Made by a program: the position numbers and the translations under genes. 64,000 nucleotides of DNA. Source: Larkinella knui. Its GTDB lineage: Bacteria; Bacteroidota; Bacteroidia; Cytophagales; Spirosomataceae. Under the pieces are notes generated by a model. It did not search any database, was not told the DNA's origin, and saw only the letters and a program-made list of their open reading frames with translations. Below, piece after piece: positions 45,828-55,066 of this stretch; position 1 is the stretch's first letter, and each line of letters starts with the position of its first letter. The stretch spans positions 124,001-188,000 of the forward strand of contig NZ_RQJP01000006.1 in NCBI RefSeq assembly GCF_003858645.1. The letters run 5' to 3'.

Positions 45828-47435
45828 TTACTGGTTGTCAACACTTTGATGAAGTGACATCTTAACACGCTGCTTTTCAGCGCCCTGCACAAATTCAAAT
45901 TCGTATTTCCCCTGCGGAATCTGGAACGTCAGTTGCTGCATGCCTTCAGGACAGGTTTTGTTGTCGATTAGTTGGCGTACCTCCCGGCCTGATTCGTCAA
46001 AAACCGTCAGCACTACGGCCTGGGTGCCTTTTACGGCAAAATCCAGTACATACGCGCCCCGGTCGGGGTGTTTCCAGAGATCGACATACCCGGTCCGGAA
46101 GTCCGGGGCGTAGGCATAGAAACCGGTCGGATAAACCGGTTTTTTGACACCCATTTTGGTTAATCCCGTCCAGAGTTCCGGCGTTTTTTCACCCAGTTTC
46201 CAGAGCAGACCCGAGCGGTAATTTTCCATCATGACCACAATTGGACCCTGATCGATCGCCAGATATTGGTTGGAATACCAGTTCAATCCTTTGTTGTAGG
46301 CATCGTAAAAACCGTAAGGTCCAAAAAACCGGTTGCCTTCCCGCAAGTACAAATTACGCAGCACCTGCATCGAGTAATACGGCGTGTACGGAAATGAAGA
46401 CAAGGCCGCCGTCGGGCTGATGGTACCGTTGTCGTTCGTTGGCGAATGGGCGTCGTAGAAATTATAGTCATCGCTGGCGGTCAGTCCCCAGTTGCCCGGC
46501 CCGTAGCCAAACATCGCCTGACGCGGTTGCAGACAGTGCGCCCGGTTGATGAGCGTGTGGTTCAGGTTCTGCTGCCAGTAGTTTGTCTGCTCATCCTGCA
46601 TCAGCCGCGGATCGAGGCTCAAAAAGGAATAATGCGTGAAGAACAACGGCCCGCCCATCGGAAAACCCAGCGGCAGTTTATACCCGAAATACGTCTGCCC
46701 GTTGACGTAATGGTCGCCTTGTTTGTAGGTGTTCTGGTACACCTCCGGTTTGATGGCGTGGGTCGGCGAACCGAGCGCCAGCACGTAAGTAATGAACGTT
46801 TCGTCGTGCCCGCGAAGGGGATGATTCATTTTCCATTCGTGATTGGGCGACCAGTGCCAGAGCAGTTTGCCGTCGCGGACGTACCAGTCCCACTCCATGT
46901 CCCGCCAGAGTTTATCGATCCGTTGCCGCAGGTCTTTTTCGGCAGCGGTGTTGCCATCAAAATACGTCCGCGCGCTCAGCAGGCCGTTGATCAGAAAAGC
47001 CGTTTCGACCAGATCCCCGCCGTTGTCGTGTTCCGAAAACGGAATCACTTTCCCGGAATTGCCATCAAGCCAGTGCGGCCAGGCGCCGTGAAACCGGTCG
47101 GCTTTTTCGAGAAAACCGGTTATCTTCTGCAACTGCTGCACGGCCTGGTCGCGGGTTACCCAACGGCGGTCGGCGGCCACGATGATGGCCATAATACCAA
47201 AACCGCTGCCGCCCGTCGTCACGATGTTGGGCGTGGCGGTTCGCTCGGGAGCCAGTCCGGAAACCGGGTGCGCGAAATCCCAGAAATACTGAAAAGTTGC
47301 TTTCTGGACGGTTTCGAGGTACTCACTGTATTCGTTGGCAAGGGGAAGAAGGGTTTCTTTCGGAGACTGCGCCGAACAGGTGGCCAGCCAACTCAAAACC
47401 GGGAAAAAGAGAAAAAGTACTTTTAAAATTCTCAT
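45828..47435 (-). CDS. GH144-type 'glucoamylase family' glycoside hydrolase (likely endo-beta-1,2-glucanase)
   Basis: 535 aa with an export signal (FPVLSWLATCSAQ; the Cys may make it a lipoprotein). The glycoamylase domain (PF10091) covers about residues 35-460: TFQYFWDFAHPVSGLAPERT, GGSGFGIMAIIVAADRRWVT, EHDNGGDLVETAFLINGLLS, WHWSPNHEWKMNHPLRGHDE and FGPYGFYDAYNKGLNWYSNQ. Characterised GH144 members cut beta-1,2-glucan; substrate here is inferred. A short C-terminal beta domain follows. It is the last gene of the SusC-SusD-GH144 operon, 112 bp after susD. Confidence 0.88.
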   Translation of the reverse strand: MRILKVLFLFFPVLSWLATCSAQSPKETLLPLANEYSEYLETVQKATFQYFWDFAHPVSGLAPERTATPNIVTTGGSGFGIMAIIVAADRRWVTRDQAVQQLQKITGFLEKADRFHGAWPHWLDGNSGKVIPFSEHDNGGDLVETAFLINGLLSARTYFDGNTAAEKDLRQRIDKLWRDMEWDWYVRDGKLLWHWSPNHEWKMNHPLRGHDETFITYVLALGSPTHAIKPEVYQNTYKQGDHYVNGQTYFGYKLPLGFPMGGPLFFTHYSFLSLDPRLMQDEQTNYWQQNLNHTLINRAHCLQPRQAMFGYGPGNWGLTASDDYNFYDAHSPTNDNGTISPTAALSSFPYTPYYSMQVLRNLYLREGNRFFGPYGFYDAYNKGLNWYSNQYLAIDQGPIVVMMENYRSGLLWKLGEKTPELWTGLTKMGVKKPVYPTGFYAYAPDFRTGYVDLWKHPDRGAYVLDFAVKGTQAVVLTVFDESGREVRQLIDNKTCPEGMQQLTFQIPQGKYEFEFVQGAEKQRVKMSLHQSVDNQ

Positions 47436-47448
47436 GCTTACAGAATTG

Positions 47449-47538
47449 GATGGGAACGCGGATTGAGCGGATACAACGGATTAACACAGATAAAAATCAG
47501 TTTTGATCCGTTCAATCCGTTCAATCCGCGTTCCCATC
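47449..47538. repeat. Perfect 18-bp inverted repeat between susD and the GH144 gene
   Basis: Arms GATGGGAACGCGGATTGA (47449-47466) and its exact complement (47521-47538) flank a 54-nt loop with tandem TTCAATCCG and AACGGATT words. It fills the intergenic space in the middle of the operon. No U-run on either side. Confidence 0.65.
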
Positions 47539-47547
47539 ATCACCAAA

Positions 47548-49026
47548 TTAATAACCGGGATTTTGCGTCAAGATGCCCCCGCTGGCGTCGATCTGCGGCT
47601 GCGGAATGGGCATTACTTCATTCTTTCCGTCGACAAATTGCTTCCCGAGCGCCCGCAAGACCGTACCGGCTCTGCCCTGCCGGACCAGATCCCAGAAGCG
47701 GTCGTGTTCCATGGCCAGTTCGGCCCGGCGTTCCTTCCAGATGGCGGCTTTCAATTGCTCTTTGCTGGCGAAAACCACGTTTGGCAAAATAGCGGCATTG
47801 CTGCCCCGCGCCCGCGCCCGAACGGCATTCAGCGACGTGACGGCTTGCTGGGATTGCCCCAGTTCGTTGGCGGCTTCGGCATTCATCAGCACAATATCGG
47901 CATACCGCAACAGGCGAATGTTCTTGTTGGAATCACCCAGACCGTTGGGCGACCTGGTTTCATTCTGCGCCACATACGCCTTTTGATTGTAGTATGGATT
48001 TGTCGCATTCTGAATGATCACGACCCCATCGGGCATGGTTTCGCCCCGCTCGATGATCGTGGCCGCTTTTCGCGGATCACCGGGTTCGTAAGATTTCACC
48101 AGATCTTCGGATGGCACGTTGAATCCCCAGCCAAATTGTCCGCGCACGCTTTGAACCTCCGCGTACTGCGATCCTCCCCCACCTTGTGGCAAGGCAGCAT
48201 TTTGTACTTCAAACAGCGATTCGGATGTATTCTCCCCGGCTTCGGTGAAAATGACTTCGTAAGGCGTTTTCAGGTCGTACTGGCCCGATTGCATGATTTC
48301 GGTCGTCAGCCGGAGCACTTCGCTCCATTTTCCCTGATACATCGACACTTTCGCCAGCCAGCCTTTGGCCGCTCCTTTGGTGGCCCGGCCCAGTTCGGTG
48401 GCTGCATATTGTGATTTTTCCGGCAGTACCGCAATGGCATCGTTCAGATCCTTTTCAATCTGCTGGTAAATCGCCTGCTTACTGGCCCGCGGCACGGCCG
48501 GGGCGTTGTCGTCCTGCAACTGCGTAATGAGCGGAACACCGCCAAAGGCCCGCACCAGATTGAAGTACAGGTAGGCCCGCAGCATTTTCGCTTCGCCAAT
48601 CAGCCGCGCTTTGAGGGTTTCATCCATTTCGATGGCCGGAACCCGTTCGATCACCTGGTTGGCTTTGGCAATACCCAGATACTGACCATTCCAGAAATCA
48701 TTCAACCCGCCGTTGGTCGATGTAACCGTAAACTGGTCGAACTCGCTCAGGAAACTCGCATCGCCCGGCTCGCTCCCTTTTTCGGCGTCATCCGACGTTA
48801 AACTTGAAATACCGATAAACGCAAAAACGTGAGTTGGCCACTGGCGAAGCTGCCAGTAAATGGCATTGGTAGCCTGAACAGCCCCTTCCTGGCTGTTGAA
48901 AAAATCCTCGGTAATCAGTTCGCCCTGCGGTTTTTTGTCCAGAAATTCTTCACTACAGGCCTGCCCCGTCAGCATGAGGGAACCCACCAGGGCGATTCTT
49001 AAAAACTGTTTCGATATGGAAATCAT
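47548..49026 (-). CDS. SusD/RagB-family nutrient-binding lipoprotein
   Basis: 492 aa; lipoprotein signal LVGSLMLTGQACSEEFLDKK with Cys at about residue 24. Family segments: LRAYLYFNLVRAFGGVPLIT, RATKGAAKGWLAKVSMYQGK, IRLLRYADIVLMNAEAANEL, and the C-terminal ERRAELAMEHDRFWDLVRQG and GILTQNPGY. It starts 20 bp after susC and precedes the GH144 gene, forming an uptake-and-hydrolysis unit. Confidence 0.95.
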   Translation of the reverse strand: MISISKQFLRIALVGSLMLTGQACSEEFLDKKPQGELITEDFFNSQEGAVQATNAIYWQLRQWPTHVFAFIGISSLTSDDAEKGSEPGDASFLSEFDQFTVTSTNGGLNDFWNGQYLGIAKANQVIERVPAIEMDETLKARLIGEAKMLRAYLYFNLVRAFGGVPLITQLQDDNAPAVPRASKQAIYQQIEKDLNDAIAVLPEKSQYAATELGRATKGAAKGWLAKVSMYQGKWSEVLRLTTEIMQSGQYDLKTPYEVIFTEAGENTSESLFEVQNAALPQGGGGSQYAEVQSVRGQFGWGFNVPSEDLVKSYEPGDPRKAATIIERGETMPDGVVIIQNATNPYYNQKAYVAQNETRSPNGLGDSNKNIRLLRYADIVLMNAEAANELGQSQQAVTSLNAVRARARGSNAAILPNVVFASKEQLKAAIWKERRAELAMEHDRFWDLVRQGRAGTVLRALGKQFVDGKNEVMPIPQPQIDASGGILTQNPGY

Positions 49027-49046
49027 GGTTGTTGCCCGTTTTAAGA

Positions 49047-52019
49047 TTAAAATCCAATTTGTAAACCCACCGTTGTCGTGCGGTATACCGGTACGACGTC
49101 CAGATCGACCCCACGACTCAGCGTACTGGCGTCGTTGCCGCCCACTTCCGGCGAAAAGCCCGAATAGTTGGTGAACGTAACCGGGTTCAGCGCGTTGACA
49201 TACGCCCGGATGGAGCGAACGCCCAGCGAACGCAGCAAGGTCGCAGGCAGGGTATAGCCGATCTGAATGTTCCGGATCCGGACGAAGGAACCGCTTTCGA
49301 TGAAGTAATTCGACACATCGTAGTTGGGTCCGCCGTTGGTCAGGCGCGGTTGGGTGGTCGACGGATTTTGGGGCGTCCAGCGTTCCAGAGCAATCCGTTC
49401 GTAGTTTTCGTTTCCGAAACGCACGGCCCGCCGACCGTTGTAAATTTTGTTTCCGTGCGATCCCTGCAAATCGACGCCCAGATCAAAGCCTTTGAAGGCA
49501 AAGTTGGTATTGAAGCCCCAGAACAGTTTCGGAATGGGTGTTCCCAGGTAAACGCGGTCATCGCCATTGATTACGCCATCGCCATTGACGTCCTCATACC
49601 GCAAATCGCCCGGTTTGGCGTTGGGTTGAGCACTGCCCCGCACTTCGTCGGCGGACTGGAAAACGCCCACCCGGTTGTAGCCGAAGAACGCACCAATGGG
49701 TCGGCCCACGTCCGTCAGTGTGGCCGTCCGTCCGTTGCCCAGGCTACCGCCAATGATTGGAATACCGCCATTGCCGAGGTTCGTCACTTCGTTTTGTACC
49801 GTCGTCAGGTTGGCGTTCAGGCTGTATTTCAGGTCCCCTGCGGTATCGTTCCAGCCCGTCGTTAATTCAAAACCCCGGTTGTAGGCACTGGCGGCATTGG
49901 CCTGCACCTGACGGCCATTCCCGATGTTGACATTCAGGATCATGTCGGACGTATTCCGGTTGTAATAGTCAATTTCGGCCGTTAGACGGTTGTTGAAAAA
50001 TCCCATTTCCAGGCCAATATCCGTTTGGGTAACGGTTTCCCAGAGCAGGTTCGAGGTGTTGGTACTTTGCAACGTGGCGCCCTGCTGCAGGGTTTGTCCT
50101 GATCCAAAAATGGCGTTCAGGCCGCTGCTAATGCGGGAATAGTACAAATAATTGGGAATGTTGGTGTTACCGAGCTTGCCATAGCTAGCCCGCAATTTCA
50201 GATTGCTGAACAACTCCTGGTTTGCCATGAAGGGTTCGTCGATAATACGCCAGCCCAGACCAACGGCCGGAAAGGTGGCCCACCGGCTTTCGGGCGGAAA
50301 GCGCGACGAGCCATCCCGCCGGAGACTCACCGTCAGTAAATACCGGTCCAGCAAATTGTAGTTGACCCGAAACAGGTACGATGCGTAGGTGAATTCGTAA
50401 CTCCGGTTGTCGGGATTGTCGGTCGTTTGCGCGCCGACGGTACTGCCCAGCGAAAGGAATTTAACGTTGTTGTTATACCCCGGCACGTTGAATCGGATGC
50501 CCTGCAACACGTCGGCACGACTATTCTGCGCCGTAGCTCCCACCAGTACGTTCACGTTATGAATCTTATTGAACGTCCGGTTGAATGTCAGCGTATTTTC
50601 CCATAACCAGGTGGTATTGAGGCCATATTCACGGGTCAGTTTGCTTTGGTCATTCCGCTGGCTGGCCGACACCAGATATTGCGGCAGATAAACGCTGCTG
50701 TTGGTCAGTCCCAGATCTACTCCGAAGCTGGAACGTGCCGTAAACGATTTCAGAAAGTCGAGCTCACCATAAATATTCCCGACCAGCTGGCCACTTTTGG
50801 CAATGTCGTCGGTTTGATAAGCCAATACCGCTGCCGGATTCGCCACCGTACTGACGCTCGAAAAACCGTAGGTTCCGTTGGCATTGATCGGTGTGATGGT
50901 CGGATCGGCGTTGTAGGCAGTCTGAACAATTCCCGCCGGAATGTTATTGGATTGCGACCGTGAGAACGCCAGGTTGTTGCCAAGCCGGAAATTGCCCGTT
51001 AGCTTGTAGGTATTGTTCAACCGGAACGTCAATCGGCTGTAGGCTGACTGATCGACGATTCCTTTTTCGTCATAATAGCTGCCACTCACGTTGAAGGTAA
51101 CCCGCTCGTTCCCACCCGAAGCTGTAATTTGGTGACTTTGCACACTCCCGTTGCGGAAGATGTAATCGAACCAGTCCGTTCCGGCACCAAAGGAGGCTGG
51201 ATTCGGGAATTTGGGCTGCCCGCCTTCACTGACGGCCACTTCATTTACCAAAGTGGCAAACTCGCTGGCATTCGTCATTTTGAGCTTTTTACTGAGCTGC
51301 GTAACCCCGCCAAAGCCTTCGTAATTGAACGTTGTCCGGCCGGATTTGCCGCTTTTGGTTGTCACCAAAACCACGCCATTGGCGCCCCGAACCCCGTAGA
51401 TGGCCAGCGAAGAGGCATCTTTCAATACATCGATAGTCTGAATGTCGGATGGGTTCAAAAACCGGATGTCATCGACAAACATCCCGTCGACCACATACAG
51501 CGGATTGCTATTGCCCACCGTACCAACGCCCCGAATCCGAACGTTTGGTGCCGCTCCCGGCAAGCCCTGGTTGGTGGTGATCAACACCCCGGCGGCTTTG
51601 CCTTGCAGGGCTTGTGTCGCAGTAGAAACCGGACGGCTGGCAATATCCTGGGCTCTCACGGTAGAAATGGCCCCCGTTACGTCCGCCTTCCGTTGCACAC
51701 CGTATCCAACCGTAACAACTTCCGTCAGCGTCGTTACATCTTCCTCCAGTTGGACATCCACCGTCGAACCGCTTACGGTGCGTTCGGCGGTTTTCATTCC
51801 AATAAAGCTGAAAACCAAAACGTCTCCCTGGTTAGCTTCAATGCTGTATTGACCGTTCGCATCGGTATTCGCTCCCTTTGTTGTATTCTTAATCTGAACG
51901 CTAACGCCCGGCAATACCGAACCGTCGACTGCCGTCACCTTCCCATTGACCCGTTGCTGCGCCCAGGCCGAGGCCGTAAACAGCAAAAGAGTAATTAAAC
52001 CCAGTACACCCCTCTCCAT
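49047..52019 (-). CDS. SusC/RagA-type TonB-dependent transporter (no STN domain)
   Basis: 990 aa from the ATG ending at 52019 (MERGVLGLITLLLFTASAWA, signal peptide). The frame is open 27 codons further up, but that part runs through the -7 box and is not signal-like. Domains: carboxypeptidase-regulatory-like (VNGKVTAVDGSVLPGVSVQI), TonB box/plug (TEVVTVGYGVQRKADVTGAI, IQTIDVLKDASSLAIYGVRG) and barrel, with YDVSNYFIESGSFVRIRNIQ near the end. Unlike the SusC at 33239 it has no STN domain, consistent with control by the divergent regulator at 52230 instead of a sigma/FecR pair. Confidence 0.96.
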   Translation of the reverse strand: MERGVLGLITLLLFTASAWAQQRVNGKVTAVDGSVLPGVSVQIKNTTKGANTDANGQYSIEANQGDVLVFSFIGMKTAERTVSGSTVDVQLEEDVTTLTEVVTVGYGVQRKADVTGAISTVRAQDIASRPVSTATQALQGKAAGVLITTNQGLPGAAPNVRIRGVGTVGNSNPLYVVDGMFVDDIRFLNPSDIQTIDVLKDASSLAIYGVRGANGVVLVTTKSGKSGRTTFNYEGFGGVTQLSKKLKMTNASEFATLVNEVAVSEGGQPKFPNPASFGAGTDWFDYIFRNGSVQSHQITASGGNERVTFNVSGSYYDEKGIVDQSAYSRLTFRLNNTYKLTGNFRLGNNLAFSRSQSNNIPAGIVQTAYNADPTITPINANGTYGFSSVSTVANPAAVLAYQTDDIAKSGQLVGNIYGELDFLKSFTARSSFGVDLGLTNSSVYLPQYLVSASQRNDQSKLTREYGLNTTWLWENTLTFNRTFNKIHNVNVLVGATAQNSRADVLQGIRFNVPGYNNNVKFLSLGSTVGAQTTDNPDNRSYEFTYASYLFRVNYNLLDRYLLTVSLRRDGSSRFPPESRWATFPAVGLGWRIIDEPFMANQELFSNLKLRASYGKLGNTNIPNYLYYSRISSGLNAIFGSGQTLQQGATLQSTNTSNLLWETVTQTDIGLEMGFFNNRLTAEIDYYNRNTSDMILNVNIGNGRQVQANAASAYNRGFELTTGWNDTAGDLKYSLNANLTTVQNEVTNLGNGGIPIIGGSLGNGRTATLTDVGRPIGAFFGYNRVGVFQSADEVRGSAQPNAKPGDLRYEDVNGDGVINGDDRVYLGTPIPKLFWGFNTNFAFKGFDLGVDLQGSHGNKIYNGRRAVRFGNENYERIALERWTPQNPSTTQPRLTNGGPNYDVSNYFIESGSFVRIRNIQIGYTLPATLLRSLGVRSIRAYVNALNPVTFTNYSGFSPEVGGNDASTLSRGVDLDVVPVYRTTTVGLQIGF

Positions 52020-52054
52020 AATTTTTCTGATAAATAGTTTGCTTATTCTTAGCT

Positions 52055-52062
52055 CAAAGGTA
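52055..52062 (-). promoter_or_regulatory. -7 box of the susC-susD-GH144 operon
   Basis: TACCTTTG on the minus strand is a perfect TAnnTTTG box 36 bp before the susC ATG. No TTTG stands 19-21 nt upstream of it, as expected for an activator-dependent promoter. Confidence 0.55.
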
Positions 52063-52113
52063 AACGAACTCCTACCAGATTCTGTTAAAAAGGGGTACAT
52101 CAGTACTACATCA

Positions 52114-52137
52114 TTTTAACTATAAAAATAGTTAAAA
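52114..52137. promoter_or_regulatory. Perfect 10-bp palindrome in the divergent region, candidate regulator operator
   Basis: TTTTAACTAT (52114-52123), a 4-nt A spacer, then its exact complement (52128-52137). It lies about 50-75 bp upstream of the susC -7 box and about 90 bp before the regulator gene, a good place for an activator to serve both. The region is AT-rich, so chance pairing is easier than elsewhere. Confidence 0.4.
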
Positions 52138-52229
52138 GATAGAAAATGCTATATAATAATTAGTTAATAACCTAATAAACAGGAAATTATATTTTAGATA
52201 ATTTTTCTTGAAGACTACGCTTACTCATC

Positions 52230-55013
52230 ATGCCAATTAGAAATCAGCCAACAGCTCTATTTATAAATATCCTTATTTGGTTACTCTTTGTATCCAATTT
52301 GAATGCTGCACCAACTTCCCGAAATTTATTCTTTGCCCCGTATCTTCGTAATTTTTCCAAGCAGGACTACCAGGCCTACAACCAAAACTGGTCACTTTGC
52401 CAGGATACGACCACCGGCTTCCTGTATGCCGCCAACTCCAGGGGTTTGCTGGAATTCGACGGAACACGCTGGCAGACCTATCGGTTGCCTGAACAGCAGA
52501 TTGTCCGCTCAGTTGCCAGTGATCAGAAAGGGAGAATTTACACCGGCGGTTTGGGCGAGATCGGCTATTGGCAGGCTACAGCCACCGGATTACTGCGTTA
52601 CCATTCACTCACCCGGCTAATCGCCAACAGGCTTTTTCCAAAGGAAGAAATCTGGAATATCGTTCCCGGGCCGGATTTTGTATTCTTTCAATCTTTTTCG
52701 ACCGGCTTTTTGTACCAGAATGGTCAGGTTACCGAAGTTCGTTTACCGGGCAATGTGCTCTTCCTGTACCAAGTCGGTACCCGATACTATCTTCAATCCA
52801 TTGGAAAAGGGTTGTATGAGTTAGTAAATGGAAAGTTCATCACCCTTCCGGGTACAAATGAACTGGCTTCTACGGCTGTTCATTCGATTCTACCATACGG
52901 TACTAAAGGGCTGCTGATCGGTACTCGCGATCATGGTTTGTTCCAGTATGAAAAGGGACACCTTTCCCGTTTGAATCACGCAGCCAGCCGGTTTTTGCAG
53001 CGGTATCAATGCAACAAAGGTCTGGCCTTACCGGATGGGCGGTATGCGTTCGGTACGATTCTCAACGGCATTATCATAACCGATACTACGGGTGCCATTT
53101 TGTATTCGCTCAATCAGCGGGAAGGCTTGCAGAACAACACGGTTCTCTCCCTGACGCTCGACGCCAAGGGCAGTGTCTGGGCCGGGCTTGACGACGGTAT
53201 CACTGCTATTGCATTTGGTTATCCGCTCAAATATTTCACCGATCCCAACGGACAGTTAGGAACGCCTTATGATGCGGTTTTGTATAACAACAGGCTCTAT
53301 TTAGGGACGAACCACGGCGTTTACTGGTGCGATTTTCCGACTTCCGGCGTACCGGCTTACCATCTAATTGAAGGTTCGCAGGGGCAAGTGTGGGATTTGA
53401 CGGTGCTCGACGGACAGTTGTTGTGCGGACATAATGCGGGCACGTTTCGGATAACGCCCGCGGGTGGTTGGGAAGCGGTTTTTACGCAGGCGGGTGGCTG
53501 GAATTTGCGAGCGTTGGCTTCCCGACCCGGCTTTGCTTTGCAGGGGACCTACACCGGTTTAGGCGTTTATCGCCGTGATGCGGCTGGGAAATGGCAATTC
53601 AGCCATTTAATCGCGGGTTTTAGCGAACCCATTCGGGAAGTTTGGGAAGATTCGGACGGGCGGATCTGGTTGCGTCACGCCCACCGCGGGGTGTATTCCA
53701 TTCAGCTATCGGCGGATTTGCGGACCGTAAACCGGCTCAGGTGGACACCGGCTTCTGCTCAGGACGAAGCCTTAAAACGAAGCCTGAACGTATCCGGTAA
53801 AATCCGGCGGATTTTTACCGGCTGGCAGGGCGAGCACCTTTTTTTGCGACAGGACGGTAGCCTTCTGGTTACTCAACCGAACGGACTAAAAGCGGAGTTT
53901 GCCATCAGTCCTATCGCCTGGATGGACGATTACGAAGCTATTGTGCCGCTGGACTCTACGTTTTACCTGCTCTGTTTTGAAAAAGGCTACGCGCTTTTAC
54001 CCCGGCAGGAGCTTTCGGCCGTGCAACATCAGCAACTAAAAAACAAACCCCTGATCCGGCAATTGGCCGTTATAAACGGTACTCAAAGTCGCTCTTATAC
54101 CTTTCGTACGGCGTCGGCCCTGGCATCGTTTTTACCCGTTTTAAAGGCAAAAGAAAACCATCTGGTTTTTCAGTTTAGTCAACCCGAAGCCATTCAGGAG
54201 CCTTTATTCAGCTATCGTCTGATCGGATTGGATGAGAACTGGTCTGATTTCAGTCCGCTGGCCGAAAAAGAGTACGCCAGTCTGATGCCGGGGAGCTATG
54301 AATTTCAGGTACGCTCTACCTCGGACGGTTCCGTCACATCGCTTCCTTTTGAAATTTCGCCACCGTGGTACCAGAGCCTGTGGGCGTATGTTGCCTATGG
54401 CTTGCTTGGATGTGGTTTGGTTGGCCTCAGTTTTTATGTCCACCGACGTCAGGTAGCGGCTCATCAAACCAAGGTTCGGCAGCAAATGGAACAGAAACTG
54501 GCGCGGGAACAGGAGCGTCACCGGCAGCAACTTATTCAGGTTCAGAAGGAAAAACTGGAGCAGGACGTCATCGGCAAGTCCGAAGAATTGGCCAACACGA
54601 CGATGAACCTGATTCATAAAAACGATTTATTGCTCAAATTAAAGGGCGAAGTCGAAAAGCTGAAAGATGAAGTTCAGCAACGGCAAACCATCGATCAGGC
54701 GACGGGACACATCAATCAACTTGTCAAATTGATCGATTCCAACATCTCAAGCCGTCAGGACTGGAAAGTTTTTGAGAAGAATTTCAATAAGGTTCACGAG
54801 CAATTCTTCAAACGATTGTTGAGCCAGTACGACGGTTTAACGCCCGACGACCTGCGGCTGGCGGCTTATTTGCGAATGAACCTGTCGAGTAAAGAAGTCG
54901 CCAAATTGCTCAACATTACCGTTCGTGGCGTCGAACTGAAACGATACCGCTTGCGGAAACGATTGGATCTGCCGCAGGAAGCGAACCTGAACGAGTTTAT
55001 GATGGCGTTTTAA
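52230..55013 (+). CDS. Transmembrane one-component regulator: beta-propeller sensor, Y_Y_Y domain, coiled coil, LuxR-like HTH
   Basis: 927 aa. An export signal (FINILIWLLFVSNLNAAPTS) is followed by periplasmic propeller repeats (GLLEFDGTRWQTYRLPEQQI, GRIYTGGLGEIGYWQ, VLSLTLDAKGSVWAGLDDGI) to about residue 640. Then come a Y_Y_Y domain (SYRLIGLDENWSDFSPLAEK, about 655-705), one membrane span (WAYVAYGLLGCGLVGLSFYV, about 714-733), a long coiled coil (about 740-840) and a C-terminal HTH (LTPDDLRLAAYLRMNLSSKE-VAKLLNITVRGVELKRYRLR). There is no histidine-kinase or receiver domain, so it links periplasmic sensing straight to a DNA-binding domain. Divergent from the susC-susD-GH144 operon, its likely target. 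Confidence 0.9.
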   Translation: MPIRNQPTALFINILIWLLFVSNLNAAPTSRNLFFAPYLRNFSKQDYQAYNQNWSLCQDTTTGFLYAANSRGLLEFDGTRWQTYRLPEQQIVRSVASDQKGRIYTGGLGEIGYWQATATGLLRYHSLTRLIANRLFPKEEIWNIVPGPDFVFFQSFSTGFLYQNGQVTEVRLPGNVLFLYQVGTRYYLQSIGKGLYELVNGKFITLPGTNELASTAVHSILPYGTKGLLIGTRDHGLFQYEKGHLSRLNHAASRFLQRYQCNKGLALPDGRYAFGTILNGIIITDTTGAILYSLNQREGLQNNTVLSLTLDAKGSVWAGLDDGITAIAFGYPLKYFTDPNGQLGTPYDAVLYNNRLYLGTNHGVYWCDFPTSGVPAYHLIEGSQGQVWDLTVLDGQLLCGHNAGTFRITPAGGWEAVFTQAGGWNLRALASRPGFALQGTYTGLGVYRRDAAGKWQFSHLIAGFSEPIREVWEDSDGRIWLRHAHRGVYSIQLSADLRTVNRLRWTPASAQDEALKRSLNVSGKIRRIFTGWQGEHLFLRQDGSLLVTQPNGLKAEFAISPIAWMDDYEAIVPLDSTFYLLCFEKGYALLPRQELSAVQHQQLKNKPLIRQLAVINGTQSRSYTFRTASALASFLPVLKAKENHLVFQFSQPEAIQEPLFSYRLIGLDENWSDFSPLAEKEYASLMPGSYEFQVRSTSDGSVTSLPFEISPPWYQSLWAYVAYGLLGCGLVGLSFYVHRRQVAAHQTKVRQQMEQKLAREQERHRQQLIQVQKEKLEQDVIGKSEELANTTMNLIHKNDLLLKLKGEVEKLKDEVQQRQTIDQATGHINQLVKLIDSNISSRQDWKVFEKNFNKVHEQFFKRLLSQYDGLTPDDLRLAAYLRMNLSSKEVAKLLNITVRGVELKRYRLRKRLDLPQEANLNEFMMAF

Positions 55014-55017
55014 ACGA

Positions 55018-55047
55018 AAAAAAGCCGCCCGGAAAGGCGGCTTTTTT
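55018..55047. terminator. Strong bidirectional terminator between the regulator and rpsG
   Basis: Stem GCCGCC (55024-55029) / GGCGGC (55036-55041) with a 6-nt loop, flanked by an A-run on the left and TTTTTT (55042-55047) on the right. It works on both strands for the convergent genes and closes the rpsL-rpsG transcript 20 bp after rpsG. Confidence 0.9.
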
Positions 55048-55066
55048 CATACTGGATTGGTTCGGA

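Noticed and set aside
18538-55066. Prophage, integrative element or genomic island between fusA and rpsG
   Set aside because: No integrase, transposase, relaxase, phage gene, tRNA end or flanking direct repeat was found; most genes are ordinary Cytophagales functions.
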